Notes: a model not told the origin generated them from the letters alone. Shown: positions 39,549-49,267, counted from the first letter of the stretch. The stretch is DNA of 64,000 bases from Myxococcus xanthus (GCF_006402735.1 NZ_CP017174.1:4591001-4655000), one strand, 5' to 3'. Program-made: numbers and translations.

Positions 39549-39897
39549 ATCGTGCCTTCCGTCACCCCGCCCATCTTCCCCGCTGCGTGATCTCGTCATG
39601 CTCCTCTTCATACACGCATTGGGGTATTCGCTGCACGAGCCCATCCCTCTCAGTGCGCCTCTTCGATAGGTAATCCGAATCGTCATGACGCCATGGGCCA
39701 AAGTGGGCATAACAGCGCCCAACGAAGGCCGAAACTGGGCTGGTCTCTGGCATGAACCATCCCCAGTGGAATTGCCCCCGTCAAATTGGGCAAATCAGGG
39801 GTGAGCGTTAGCAGTACGGAACGCGCGGGGTGACTTCATCTTGAGCCCGCGATGCGAGCGGCAGTGGTCCTGCGCGAAGCGGGCCTGTCCCAATGTC
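39549..39897. other. Region between the kinase gene and the LpxR-type gene
   Basis: About 350 bases. The kinase-proximal part (39549-39750) presumably holds its promoter, but I see no clear -35/-10 pair. The distal part contains the IS relic described separately and a small hairpin TTGCCC/GGGCAA (39772-39793). Confidence 0.5.
39753..39890 (-). pseudogene. Possible IS remnant: transposase C-terminus plus terminal end
   Basis: The minus strand encodes QARFAQDHCRSHRGLKMKSP..., ending at TGA (39797-39795). This resembles the RPHxxLGxxSPxxFR tail of IS3-type transposases. Past its stop, the plus strand from 39753 starts TGAACCATCCCCAG, similar to IS ends beginning TGAACCGCCCC. Only ~140 bases remain, so the assignment is tentative. 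Confidence 0.35.
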
Positions 39898-40971
39898 TCA
39901 GTGCAGATACGACAGCTGAATCTGGGTGAACCGGTGGCCGGATAGCAGCGGGTTCGGCGGGTCGGCCAGTTCTTGGGAGCGGAAGACCATGCTCAGGCCG
40001 AGCTGGAACCCGCCCGCCCGGAAGGCCGCGCCGAACTCGCTGTCCCCGACGATGGGCGCCTTCCGGACGCTGATGCTCGGACGGAAGAGCGTTCCGTCCA
40101 GGAACAGGTTCCTCGCAACCACCCTCGCCTGCCCCCGCGCGTACAGGTAGGCCTCCCAGGCGCGTTCATCTCGAATGGCCATCAGCTCCGAGGAGGCTTC
40201 CCCCTGCGCCCGCTGAGCCTCCAGTTCCTTGACTACGGACGGCATGATTGGCGCCAGGCCATACGGCCGAGCGAGATAGCCCACACGGACCGTCCCTCCC
40301 AGGCTCGCGTTCACGAAGACCGTGCCCAGCATCGCCCCGGCGGACCACGTCACGTCCACCACGGGGCTCCAGAGCAGCGGCTGCTCGCGGAGCGCGGAGA
40401 AGTGGAACGCGGGCTCGGTGGGCAACTGCTTCTCCCAACCCACCGGAATCCTTGCCACCGTGTGCCCGAAGATGTCGTTCAGCGTCCGGTGCAGCCAGCG
40501 CTGCGTCTGCGCCGCCCCGGACGCCGGACCCGTGACGCCCACCGTGGCCTGGAGCGTCAGCCTCGACGAATCCGCGGGCGCCCTTCCCGCATAGATGTGC
40601 TGGAAGAAGATGCCGCCGTGCAGCCAGCCCCCATAGGGCCGGTCATTCGGATCCGGGAACACCTCCTGCTCCGGCAACGGAACGATGCGGCTGGGCGTGT
40701 ACATGTTCTGCGCCAGCGAGCCGCCACAGAGGTACCGGTGCTGCACGCCGTCCGGAAGCCGCAGCGCCCGCGCGATGGAACGGCACCCGTCGTATTCCCC
40801 GAAGTGCTCGATGCGGACGCCGTTCGTGTAGAGCCGGTCGCTCTTGGCCAACACGTCATTCTCGAAGTGAAGGCTCGTGACGAACGGCAGCTTCTCCTCC
40901 ACCTGCGCGGTGGAAGAAGCCTCCGCCTGGGCCAGACAGGATGCGGTCAGCAACGCGAGTGCCTTCAGCAT
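39898..40971 (-). CDS. Lipid A deacylase LpxR family protein (outer membrane)
   Basis: 357 aa with a signal peptide (MLKALALLTASCLAQAEA). The LpxR/DUF2219 hallmarks are in order: FENDVLAKSDRLYTNGVRIEH with the catalytic-type N38-D39 pair and DRxYTNG, QNMYTPSRI, DRPYGGWLHGGIFF, VGVTGPASGAAQTQRWLHRTLND with the conserved His, and beta-strand pairs to the end. LpxR is a 12-stranded outer-membrane barrel that removes the 3'-acyloxyacyl group of lipid A in a Ca2+-dependent way. Activity on myxobacterial lipid A is inferred. Confidence 0.88.
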   Translation of the reverse strand: MLKALALLTASCLAQAEASSTAQVEEKLPFVTSLHFENDVLAKSDRLYTNGVRIEHFGEYDGCRSIARALRLPDGVQHRYLCGGSLAQNMYTPSRIVPLPEQEVFPDPNDRPYGGWLHGGIFFQHIYAGRAPADSSRLTLQATVGVTGPASGAAQTQRWLHRTLNDIFGHTVARIPVGWEKQLPTEPAFHFSALREQPLLWSPVVDVTWSAGAMLGTVFVNASLGGTVRVGYLARPYGLAPIMPSVVKELEAQRAQGEASSELMAIRDERAWEAYLYARGQARVVARNLFLDGTLFRPSISVRKAPIVGDSEFGAAFRAGGFQLGLSMVFRSQELADPPNPLLSGHRFTQIQLSYLH

Positions 40972-40996
40972 CCCTCCAGTCTACCGCTCGCGCCCG

Positions 40997-42814
40997 TCAG
41001 CCCCCGAATGGCCACTGGTCATCAGGAAACACTCTACCCACCACGTCGGCCACCCCGAAGCGCGCGGCATCTTCAAACGCCTCCGTGCCGCCCAACCCAT
41101 TCAGGCTCAAGGCCGTGGGGCACAGCGCATACGTCTGCGCATGGGACGCCCTCATCAACAGCCTCAACAGGTTCACTCGCTGCTTGGGCGCGCCATAGGT
41201 CATGACTTCGAACCGCTCCGCCGCGTCCACCTTCGCCAGCGACAGCGCATGTCGGCAGGCCTCCTCGAAGCCCGCGACCTGATCCACCAGTCCCACGGCC
41301 TTGCCGCGCACGCCCGAGTACACGCGGCCCTCCGCCAACTGGTGGATCTCCTCCTTCGTCCGGCCCCGCCCCTTCGCGACGATGTCGAGGAACGCCTGGT
41401 ACATCTCCTCCACCTCGGCCTCCAGCGTGGCTTGCTCTTCCGGCGTGAAGCCACGCGAGAACGAGAGCATGGCCGCGTTCTTCCCCCGGACCAGCACCGT
41501 CTTGTGCACCCCGAGCTTCTCCATCAGCCCGGACACATCGAACTTGCCAGCGAAGACGCCAATCGAGCCCACCATGGCGTGCGGCGCGGACCAGATCTCC
41601 TTCGCGCCCACCGCCACCATGTACCCCGCGCTGGCGCACACCCGGTCCATGTACGCGATGACGGGCTTCTTCCGCGCCACACGCTGCACGGCCTCCAGCA
41701 TCTGCTCCGAAGCCAGCGGCGTCCCGCCCGGACTGCTGATGTAGACGACCACCGCCTTGGACCGCTTGTCCCGCCCCGCGGCGCGCAGCGCCTTCACCAC
41801 TGTCTCCGCGGTCGCCATCTTCCCGCTGCCACCCTTGCCCGGGATAATGATTCCCGACACGGGCACCACCGCGACGCGCGGGTTCCGCCGCATTTGCTTC
41901 CAACGCACCGGCGGGAAAGGAACCGTGGACAGGTATGTCTCCATCGGCTCCAGCTCCGTCTCCTCCTCCCCGTCCTCCGGCTTCACCAGCCCCAGGTGTG
42001 CGGGCAGGTTGGCCTCGCTCACCAGTGCGTCCACCAGCCCCGTGTCCAGCGCCCGGCGGGCACTGAAGGGCCCCTGGTCGATCAGCGCCCGGACCTCCTC
42101 CGGCGTCTTGCGCCGCCCCCGAGCCACCACGTCCACCAGGTCCGCGTAGCGCTCGTCGAGGAACGACTCCACCGTCCGCGTCTGGATGTCCGAAACGGCG
42201 GGCCTGGTGAAGAGCTCCGGTGCCGTCTTGTAGTCCCCGCGCCGGATGAATTGCGGCCGGATGCCCGCGCGCGACAGGCCCGCGCCCAAGGCGGTGGCCT
42301 CGGCGGCGTAGCCCACCAGCTCCACGCGGCCCATGGGGGGCAGGAGCACCTCGTCCGCCGCGCACAGGAGGGCATATCCCTCGTTGTCCACGTGGACCGC
42401 CCAGCCCACCACCCGCTTCCCCTGGGCCCGGAACGCCGTCAGCACCGCCACCAACGCATCCCGCTTCGCCGCGGGCACCGTCAGGTCCTCCACCTCCAGG
42501 AGGATGCCTTTCACCCGGCTGTCTTTCGCCAGGAGCTCCAACGACTCGCGCAGGCGTTCCACGGACGTGACATCCGAGGGCTCGGGGCGGCTTCCCCCCA
42601 ACTGCAACCGGCGGCGGCGCCGCTCGCGGTACGGCGGGTCCCCCGTCAGCCGGAAGCGGACGTAGGCGGGCCGGTGGCTGGCGGCCATCATCCGGAAGGG
42701 GGCGCCCAGCAGGGAGGCCAGGAGGAGGTACAGGTTGGCGACGACGATGAAGGGCAGGCGCAGCATGGCGTCCGGAATGGAAATGTGGGTCCCCGGCCCG
42801 TAATGGACGCTCAC
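40997..42814 (-). CDS. sppA: Signal peptide peptidase SppA (67K type, S49 family)
   Basis: 605 aa with an N-terminal membrane anchor (about 18-40). Tandem S49 repeats: the N-terminal repeat supplies the general base Lys (~193, RRGDYKTAPELF) and the C-terminal repeat the nucleophile Ser (~394, VCASAGYMVAVGA). Spacing matches the E. coli K209/S409 dyad. SGIIIPGKGGSGKMAT precedes the second repeat. Degrades cleaved signal peptides and other membrane peptides. Divergent from a small membrane-protein gene 57 bases away. Confidence 0.93.
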   Translation of the reverse strand: MSVHYGPGTHISIPDAMLRLPFIVVANLYLLLASLLGAPFRMMAASHRPAYVRFRLTGDPPYRERRRRRLQLGGSRPEPSDVTSVERLRESLELLAKDSRVKGILLEVEDLTVPAAKRDALVAVLTAFRAQGKRVVGWAVHVDNEGYALLCAADEVLLPPMGRVELVGYAAEATALGAGLSRAGIRPQFIRRGDYKTAPELFTRPAVSDIQTRTVESFLDERYADLVDVVARGRRKTPEEVRALIDQGPFSARRALDTGLVDALVSEANLPAHLGLVKPEDGEEETELEPMETYLSTVPFPPVRWKQMRRNPRVAVVPVSGIIIPGKGGSGKMATAETVVKALRAAGRDKRSKAVVVYISSPGGTPLASEQMLEAVQRVARKKPVIAYMDRVCASAGYMVAVGAKEIWSAPHAMVGSIGVFAGKFDVSGLMEKLGVHKTVLVRGKNAAMLSFSRGFTPEEQATLEAEVEEMYQAFLDIVAKGRGRTKEEIHQLAEGRVYSGVRGKAVGLVDQVAGFEEACRHALSLAKVDAAERFEVMTYGAPKQRVNLLRLLMRASHAQTYALCPTALSLNGLGGTEAFEDAARFGVADVVGRVFPDDQWPFGG

Positions 42815-42871
42815 TCAGGGTGCAAGCCCTGTTCAGTCCATCCGTTGGGTCGTGATAGCCTCCCCCGCCAT

Positions 42872-43216
42872 ATGCGATACCTCGTTCCCAGGATGCTCCT
42901 CGTCCTCGCGCTCAGCTCGGGTGGTGCCGCGCTGGCCCAGCCTCGCAAGCAGGTCCAGAATTTCCAGGCCCCCCGCGAGATGACCGCCGAGGAGCGTGAG
43001 GCCGCCAAGCAGCGCGCCATGGGCAACAACCTCAACTCCTACGGCAAGGACGTCCAGCTCAAGCAGAAGCCGATTCCGTGGATGGCCATCGGCCTCGCGG
43101 GGCTCGTGTTCGTGGTCGCCGTGCCTTTCGGCATCCGCGCCTACCGGAACACGTCCAAGGACATCGGGGGGCAGAACACCTTCGGCGCCAACCGCGGCGA
43201 CGACGAAGCCGCCTGA
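42872..43216 (+). CDS. Small membrane protein with signal peptide, function unknown
   Basis: 114 aa. A signal-like N-terminus (MRYLVPRMLLVLALSSGGAALAQ), a charged helical stretch (REMTAEEREAAKQRA), then one transmembrane helix (about 69-87, IPWMAIGLAGLVFVVAVPFGI) and a polar Gly/Asn/Asp tail. The ATG is chosen because it starts exactly at the signal sequence; no strong ribosome-binding site is visible. Divergent promoter shared with sppA; convergent with rtcA 19 bases away. Not recognised. Confidence 0.75.
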   Translation: MRYLVPRMLLVLALSSGGAALAQPRKQVQNFQAPREMTAEEREAAKQRAMGNNLNSYGKDVQLKQKPIPWMAIGLAGLVFVVAVPFGIRAYRNTSKDIGGQNTFGANRGDDEAA

Positions 43217-43235
43217 GCCGGTTCCGGCCCGGACT

Positions 43236-44318
43236 TCAGGCGGGCCGGACCTCCACGGAACCTCCCGCATCCACCGTGACGCGCACGGGAAGGAAGCGCT
43301 CCACGACACGGGCGTGGGTGGTGAGGTGGTCGGTGATTCGCGCCGCCGTGAATCGCGTGGTGCCCGGTGACGCCGGCCCCAGGCGCCCGGCGGCCAGCAG
43401 CGCGGCGGGCAGGAGAATCTGATCGGCCAGGTGCTCGTCGAGCGCCCCACCCGTCTCCATGAACCGCGCCAGGGCCTCGCCTCCCTCGCGGCCCACGTCC
43501 TCGGCGGGGCGGCCCCGCTCTCCCAGCGCGGTGAAGCCCGCGATGGTGTGCTCGAACTGGGCCAGGACGAAAGTGACAGTCCCCACCGAGCGCGTCACCG
43601 CCAGCGGGCGGTTGTCTGCCTCCGCCAGGATGCCGCGCTCACGCAGCGCCCCCACGGCGGCCCTGGATTGACGCTCGGCGATGGTGAACGGCAGCCCGCC
43701 GGTGAAGGACGACACGCGGACCTCGCGCAACATGCCTCGCGCGGGCAGTTCCACCAGCCGGGGCGGCTCCTGCGGCGGCCCCACCTCCGCGACAATCTCC
43801 CCCGCGCCCTCCGGGTAGAAGCCGGCGTGCACCAGGGACAGCAACACCGGCAGGCCATACGCATGCGCCACCGGCTGCCAGACAGTGGCCACGTAGTGGA
43901 AGCTGGGGCTGTGCGGCAGGTGCGTGCCGCCTCGCAAGGTCAGCCGTCCTCCGCCGGCCAGGGCCAGCGGATAGACGAGGCACTGGAAGAGCAACGGCGT
44001 GCTGCCCGCGGTGCCCACCTCCAGCAGGTAGTCGCCGGCGCGCACGGGGGCCGGGGTGAAGGTGAGCTCGGAGGCACCGACGGTAGCGCCTTCGGAAGAG
44101 GCGGCACCGCCGCACAGTGCCTCGGCGCCGCGTACGCAGGCCAGGTGCTGGGGACGCAGACCAGGCGGATCACGTCGCTCGCGCAGGCGCGTGATGTGGA
44201 ACGGGCGGCCGGTGATGAGAGACAGCGACAGCGCGGAGCGGAGAATCTGCCCGCCCCCTTCGCCCTCACTCCCATCCAGTCGCACCAGCCCGGTGTCGGG
44301 CCCCTGGGTGCCGGTCAT
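43236..44318 (-). CDS. rtcA: RNA 3'-terminal phosphate cyclase
   Basis: 360 aa from an ATG with GGGAGG upstream. Motifs are DGSEGEGGGQILRSALSLSLITG at the start, RxRRDPPGLRPQHLACV, the GSTPLLFQ and LRGGTHLPHSPSFHY region, FYPEGAGEI, and the nucleophile His near residue 296 (DEHLADQILLPAAL), which is adenylylated. Converts RNA 3'-phosphate to 2',3'-cyclic phosphate using ATP. No rtcB or rtcR neighbour is seen, so it is a stand-alone copy here. Confidence 0.94.
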   Translation of the reverse strand: MTGTQGPDTGLVRLDGSEGEGGGQILRSALSLSLITGRPFHITRLRERRDPPGLRPQHLACVRGAEALCGGAASSEGATVGASELTFTPAPVRAGDYLLEVGTAGSTPLLFQCLVYPLALAGGGRLTLRGGTHLPHSPSFHYVATVWQPVAHAYGLPVLLSLVHAGFYPEGAGEIVAEVGPPQEPPRLVELPARGMLREVRVSSFTGGLPFTIAERQSRAAVGALRERGILAEADNRPLAVTRSVGTVTFVLAQFEHTIAGFTALGERGRPAEDVGREGGEALARFMETGGALDEHLADQILLPAALLAAGRLGPASPGTTRFTAARITDHLTTHARVVERFLPVRVTVDAGGSVEVRPA

Positions 44319-44471
44319 GTCCCTCCCGTTTCGGGTGCCACCGCGTGAATGAAGGCCCAGGGTAACAGGAACGCAAGGCTGGCACCCCCACGAGAACACC
44401 CTTCCCTTCGCCGCTGCACAAAAGCAGCCCTGATGGCGGCGAACGGAGGGGGCCGCGTGGGGGCCCTCGCG

Positions 44472-46409
44472 CTACTCGTCCAACGAGGGCAGCACGCCCA
44501 CCTGGATGAAGCTGGGGTTCGCCGCGGAGTGGTAGACGCGGTGGAAGGCGCGAGTGAAGTGCTCCTCCTTCGCCTCGAAGATGTTGGGCACGTAGGTCTG
44601 CGGGTTGCGGTCGATGAACGGGAACCAGCTCGACTGGACCTGAATCATCACGCGGTGCCCACGCTGGAAGGTGTGGAACACGTCGTTGATGACGAAGCGC
44701 ACCTTCGTCACCTCGTTGGGCTTGAAGGGCTTGGGCTCGCTGTAGCTGTCGCGGAACCGGCCGCGGAAGGGCTCTCCGCGCACCAGCGTCTGCTGATGGC
44801 CCCGGTTCTTCCCCCCCTTCTCTTCATCACCCTTGCGCCACCCGCGCACCTTGCCCGGGTTGACGTCCACCAGCTTCACCACCCAGTCCGCGTCGGTGCC
44901 CGTCGTGGAAACCCACAACTCGGCCTCCAGCGGTCCCGCCAGCGTGAGGTCGCGCTCCAGCGGCTCCGTCTCGAACACCAGCACGTCAGGCCGGCGCGCG
45001 GCGAAGCGCTGGTCCTCCGTCATGTAGTCCTTGCTCCAGCCCGTCATCACCTCCTGCGTGTACGGCACGGGCTTGGCCGGGTCGCTCACGTACTCCGCGA
45101 AGGACGCGCCCGTCGTCTTGGGCGCCGTCGTGGCCAGTCCGCCCTTGGGCTGGAAGTACAGCTTCGTCTCGCGCAGCCCCTTGGGCGGCCACGTGTCGAA
45201 GCGGCGCCAGCGGTTGGCGCCCGTCTCGAACACCATGGCCTCCGGCACGTCCGGCTTCGCGCCGCCCTTGAGGTGGTGCTTGAAGAAGTCCAGCGCCAGC
45301 GTCTGGTAGGCCTCGCTGGTGGCGAAGCCGAAGTCCGCGTCGCCCAGGGACTCGCCATCGCCGCGCTGCCAGCCGCCGTGCGGCCACGGGCCCATGATGA
45401 GGCTGTTGGAGATGCCGGGGTTCTGCTTCTCGATGGCGGCGTAGGTCCGCAGGGGGCCGTAGAGGTCCTCGGTGTCGTACCAGCCGCCCACCGTGAGCAC
45501 CGCCGCCTTGATGTTCTTCAGGTGCGGCAGCAGGTTCCTCGCTTGCCAGAAGCTGTCGTAATTGGGGTGCGAGGTGACGTCCTTCCAGAAGGCGACGTCC
45601 CCCTTGAGGTGCTTCGCGTCCGCGTTGCCCAAAGGCCCCAGGTCCAGGAAGAACTGGTAGCCGTCCGGCGTGCCGTGCTCGAAGCGCTGCCACTCCTCGT
45701 TGTCCGTGGGCTGGGGCCGCGGCTTGCCGAAGGTGGAGAAGAAGTTGAACGCCAGCGCCAGGTTGAAGGCACCGTGGCGGTGCATGTCATCCCAGAACCA
45801 GTCGGCGATGGGGGCCTGCGGCGACACGGCCTTGAGCGCGGGGTGCGAGTCGATGGCGCCCGCCGACGCGTAGAAGCCCGGGTACGAAATCCCCCACTGC
45901 CCCACGCGGCCGTTGTTGTTCGCCACGCGCTTCACCAGCCACTCGATGGTGTCGTACGTGTCGGTGCTCTCGTCGAAGTCCTTCGGCCCCGACTTCTTCG
46001 GCTTGTGGGGGCGGACGTTGACGAACTCGCCTTCGGACATGTTGCGGCCGCGCACGTCCTGGAAGGCGAAGATGAAGCCGTCCTTCTCGAACGCCTCGGT
46101 GGGGGCCAGCGCGGGGGGATACCGGTCCACGCCATAGGGCGCGACGCTGTACGGCGTGCGCACCAGGATGATGGGATAGCGCTTCCCCGGTGACGCGTCC
46201 GCGGGGACGTAGACGGAGGTGAACAGGCGCGTCCCGTCCCGCATGGGAATGCGGTACTCGAACTTGGTGTACTGCGAGCGGACGCGTTCGGTGCGCTCGG
46301 GAGAGATGCTGTAGGGTCGCTTCGGGGCTGGCGGGGTGGACTGCGCCTGCGCCGGGCCTGCGGAGGTGGCCAGCAGGACAGCCGCGAGGCATCGGGTCAC
46401 GGGATGCAT
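44472..46409 (-). CDS. Secreted CocE/NonD family hydrolase (S15-like)
   Basis: 645 aa. Signal peptide (1-22, ASAGPAQA). Alpha/beta hydrolase with the start pattern IPMRDGTRLFTSVYVP, QDVRGRNMSEGEF and the nucleophile elbow GISYPG (S175); the Asp (GPWPHGGW region) and His follow. The C-terminal jelly-roll typical of X-Pro dipeptidyl-peptidase C-terminal domains starts around residue 430 (FETEPLERDLTLAGPLEAELWVSTTGTDADW). Family members are cocaine esterase, glutaryl-7-ACA acylase and alpha-amino-ester hydrolases. Natural substrate unknown. Confidence 0.92.
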   Translation of the reverse strand: MHPVTRCLAAVLLATSAGPAQAQSTPPAPKRPYSISPERTERVRSQYTKFEYRIPMRDGTRLFTSVYVPADASPGKRYPIILVRTPYSVAPYGVDRYPPALAPTEAFEKDGFIFAFQDVRGRNMSEGEFVNVRPHKPKKSGPKDFDESTDTYDTIEWLVKRVANNNGRVGQWGISYPGFYASAGAIDSHPALKAVSPQAPIADWFWDDMHRHGAFNLALAFNFFSTFGKPRPQPTDNEEWQRFEHGTPDGYQFFLDLGPLGNADAKHLKGDVAFWKDVTSHPNYDSFWQARNLLPHLKNIKAAVLTVGGWYDTEDLYGPLRTYAAIEKQNPGISNSLIMGPWPHGGWQRGDGESLGDADFGFATSEAYQTLALDFFKHHLKGGAKPDVPEAMVFETGANRWRRFDTWPPKGLRETKLYFQPKGGLATTAPKTTGASFAEYVSDPAKPVPYTQEVMTGWSKDYMTEDQRFAARRPDVLVFETEPLERDLTLAGPLEAELWVSTTGTDADWVVKLVDVNPGKVRGWRKGDEEKGGKNRGHQQTLVRGEPFRGRFRDSYSEPKPFKPNEVTKVRFVINDVFHTFQRGHRVMIQVQSSWFPFIDRNPQTYVPNIFEAKEEHFTRAFHRVYHSAANPSFIQVGVLPSLDE

Positions 46410-46478
46410 GCACGCTCCTGGAACGATGACGCTGGAAGGACGGCCCGCAACACCCGAGCGGCCCGCTTGTTCCCGGAA

Positions 46479-47912
46479 TCAGATCCGCTCTTCCCCGCCG
46501 TCGTCCAGCCCGTACTTGCGCAGCTTGTCATGCAGGGTGGCCCGGCCAATACCCAGCCGCCGCGCCGCTTCACTGCGGTTTCCACCCGCCATGCGCAGCG
46601 CGTCCAGGACCAGGCCGCGCTCGTACGCCTCCACGCGCTCCTTGAGCCCCGCGCCGGGAGCGCCGTCCTGTGGCCCTGGTCGGACCGGATCCAATGACGC
46701 CCCCGGGGAGCCACTATCCGCCCCTGCCGGCTCGGCGGAAGGCAACTGGCCCAGGTCCAAGCGCCCCTCGCTGGACAGCGCGACCAGGCTCTCCAGCGTG
46801 TTCTCCAGCTCGCGCACGTTGCCCGGCCACGGTAAGGCGCGGAGCCGCTCGAAGAAGCCGTCGGGGATTTTCAGCGGGCCAGTGTGGAACCGGTCGATGA
46901 AGCGGTCCAGGAACACCCGCGCCAGCACGGGGATGTCCTCGGGGCGCTCGCGCAGCGCTGGCACCCGGAGTTGGACGACGTTGAGCCGGTAGTAGAGGTC
47001 CTCGCGGAACGCGCCCTCCAGGGCCAGGCGGCGCAAGTCCCTGTGGGTGGCGGCGATGATGCGCACGTCCACCGTCACTGGCCGGTCCTCCCCCACCGGT
47101 CGCACCTCGCCCTCCTGGAGCACGCGCAGCAGCCGGGCCTGGAGCGTGGGCGCCAGCTCGCCCACCTCGTCCAGCAGCAGCGTGCCTCCGTCCGCCTCAC
47201 GGAAGAGTCCGGGCCGCGCGCGGTGGGCTCCAGTGAAGGCGCCCCGGGCGTGGCCGAACAGCTCGGCCTCCGCCAGTTCCTCGGTGAGCGCCGCGCAGTT
47301 GAAGCGCAGGAAGGGCCGGTTCGCGCGCGGCGAGGCCCGGACGAGCGCGTCCGCCACCCGCTCCTTGCCCGTGCCGCTCTCACCGGTGATGAGCACCGTC
47401 ACGTCCCGGGAGCCCGCCAGCTGCACGAGTTGCGCGAGCCGGGCCATGGGCTCCGAGACGAACACCAACGAGCGGGACAGGTTCAGCTCACCCGAAAGCC
47501 GCGCGTTCTCCTCGCGCAGTCGCACCGACTCCAGCGCGCGGGAGACGACTGCCAGCAGCTCATCCACCTCGAAGGGCTTGCGGAAGTAGTCGTAGGCCCC
47601 CGCCTTCATGGCCTCCACCGCGAAGCGCTCGGAGCCATGCGCGGTGATGACGATGACGCGGGGTGTCCGAGGAAACGTACTCAGCCGACGCACCAGCGCC
47701 ATGCCGTCCATCCGAGGCATGCGCAGGTCGGAGATGACGAGCTCGTAGGGCCGCGCCGACAGCTTCTCCAGCGCGTCCTCGCCATCCACGGCCTCATCCA
47801 CCTCCACGCCGGAGAGGCTCTTGAGCATCTCCCGCAGGGTGAAGCGAACGCCCGCGTCATCATCCACCACCAGGACGCGCGTGGTGCCGCCCTCCTTGGC
47901 CTCATCCCACAT
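46479..47912 (-). CDS. Sigma-54-dependent response regulator (NtrC family)
   Basis: 477 aa. Receiver domain with acidic D18-D19 pocket, phosphoacceptor D62 and K112. AAA+ domain with Walker A GESGTGKE (177-184), the sigma-54 contact loop GAFTGA (224-229), Walker B LLLDEVGE and the arginine-finger region. C-terminal Fis-type HTH ([25 protein letters not shown]). A Pro/Gly-rich linker precedes the HTH. It activates transcription from RpoN promoters when phosphorylated. Its start overlaps the kinase stop by 11 bases, so the cognate partner is the adjacent kinase. Confidence 0.95.
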   Translation of the reverse strand: MWDEAKEGGTTRVLVVDDDAGVRFTLREMLKSLSGVEVDEAVDGEDALEKLSARPYELVISDLRMPRMDGMALVRRLSTFPRTPRVIVITAHGSERFAVEAMKAGAYDYFRKPFEVDELLAVVSRALESVRLREENARLSGELNLSRSLVFVSEPMARLAQLVQLAGSRDVTVLITGESGTGKERVADALVRASPRANRPFLRFNCAALTEELAEAELFGHARGAFTGAHRARPGLFREADGGTLLLDEVGELAPTLQARLLRVLQEGEVRPVGEDRPVTVDVRIIAATHRDLRRLALEGAFREDLYYRLNVVQLRVPALRERPEDIPVLARVFLDRFIDRFHTGPLKIPDGFFERLRALPWPGNVRELENTLESLVALSSEGRLDLGQLPSAEPAGADSGSPGASLDPVRPGPQDGAPGAGLKERVEAYERGLVLDALRMAGGNRSEAARRLGIGRATLHDKLRKYGLDDGGEERI

Positions 47913-49239
47913 GGGCGACTCCGTGCAGTGGCCGCAGCAGCTCCGCCGGCAGCTCTCGAGGAAGCGTCAAAGCCGCCTCGCATCCGCCTCCTACCGCGTT
48001 CGCCAGCGTGACGTCTCCACCGTGCTGTCGCGCCAGGGCCCGCGCCACCGTCAGGCCCAACCCGGAGCCCTTGGCCTTGGTCGTCACGCCTGCGTCGAAC
48101 ACACGGGCCACGAGCTCGGAGGACAGTCCAGGACCTGCGTCGCGCACGGAGACGCGGGCCTCGCCCACGGGCAGCGCGCGGACCTCGACGGTGACCCGCC
48201 CGCCCGCGGGGCTGGCCTCGATGGCGTTGTGCAGCAGGTTCATCAACACCTGCTTCACCTTGCGCGAGTCACACATCGCCGCCACGCCTTCCGTCCCCTT
48301 GCGATCCAGCCGCACGCCGTGGCCCGCCGCCAGGCCTTCGTGCAGCACCAGGGCTTCGTCACACAGCGCGCCCAGGTCCACGGAGCTCACCGTCAAAGGT
48401 ACCAGCGGCCGGGTGAAGTTGAGGAACTCCTCCAGGATGCCCTGCATCCGCACCACCTCGCCCGACAGCACCTGCAGGCGTTCGGCGGGCTGGGCGCGGC
48501 CTGCTTCGCGAGCCATGAGCTGGGTGAGGCCCTTCACCGTGGCCAGCGGGTTCTTCAGCTCGTGGGCAATCTCCCCGGACATGGCCTCCAATGCGCCCGC
48601 ATATGAGCGATGCGTGGCCAGCAGCTCGTCGCGGCTGGCGAGCGCTTCGCTCAGCATGTTGTCGAAGGTCGTCCGGATGGCGCCACCCGCGGCGCTGCAC
48701 ACGCAGAGCATGATGGCGGTGACGAGGGCGCCCGCGACGAGCAGGACGGACGACGGCGCGCCGAGGAACCACAGGGGCAGCCCCTGAACCAGCCCGGAGA
48801 TCTGGACGAAGGAGACGACCATCAGCGTGGACAGCTGCGCCATCAGCAGGCGCGAGCGCTCCCGAGGCGCCGCCGTGAGGCTCGACAAGAAGCCCAGGGG
48901 CAACGCGGCGGGGAGGACGGGGCTGGCGATGCCGCCTGTCCCCACGATGATGCACGTCAGGATGATCTGCCCCATCCACAGGTTGAGGGGCACGCTGCGC
49001 GCGTCGACGCCGTCGCGCTGGAAGCGGCGGAACTCCTGGAAGAAGCAGGTGAAGGCGCCCACCCCCACCACACTCATGAACACGCATCGCCAGGGCGCGC
49101 CGTCGATGACGGCGACACACACGGCGGACAGCAACAACAACAGCGACAGGAACAGGCGGACACGAACGAGCCGGCCGAACAGGCGCCCGAAGTGCTTGAG
49201 TTGGATGTCCTCGAAGTAGCGCTGGGTCCGCGAGTCCAT
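47902..49239 (-). CDS. Membrane sensor histidine kinase
   Basis: 445 aa from the ATG at 49239 (GGGAG upstream). Several transmembrane helices in residues 27-185, with short loops and no sizeable periplasmic sensor, so it probably senses within the membrane. A dimerisation domain with H226 (HELKNPL) and a HATPase_c with N338 (NLLHNAIEASP), DAGPG (367-371) and GSGLGL (391-396) follow. The sequence around the H-box is of the NtrB/HPK4-like type, fitting the NtrC-family regulator encoded directly downstream. Confidence 0.94.
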   Translation of the reverse strand: MDSRTQRYFEDIQLKHFGRLFGRLVRVRLFLSLLLLLSAVCVAVIDGAPWRCVFMSVVGVGAFTCFFQEFRRFQRDGVDARSVPLNLWMGQIILTCIIVGTGGIASPVLPAALPLGFLSSLTAAPRERSRLLMAQLSTLMVVSFVQISGLVQGLPLWFLGAPSSVLLVAGALVTAIMLCVCSAAGGAIRTTFDNMLSEALASRDELLATHRSYAGALEAMSGEIAHELKNPLATVKGLTQLMAREAGRAQPAERLQVLSGEVVRMQGILEEFLNFTRPLVPLTVSSVDLGALCDEALVLHEGLAAGHGVRLDRKGTEGVAAMCDSRKVKQVLMNLLHNAIEASPAGGRVTVEVRALPVGEARVSVRDAGPGLSSELVARVFDAGVTTKAKGSGLGLTVARALARQHGGDVTLANAVGGGCEAALTLPRELPAELLRPLHGVAHVG

Positions 49240-49267
49240 GGGGTCTCTCCCGCTCACGCCTCCCCGC

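Noticed and set aside
40877..43216. 779-codon open frame on the plus strand across the lpxR and sppA genes
   Set aside because: It is antisense to two well-supported genes. Its translation is Arg/His/Pro-rich noise typical of high-G+C DNA; only its last 114 codons are a plausible gene.
44411..44440. GCTGC/GCAGC hairpin after the CocE-type gene as terminator
   Set aside because: The stem is 5 bp and followed by no T run; not distinguishable from chance.
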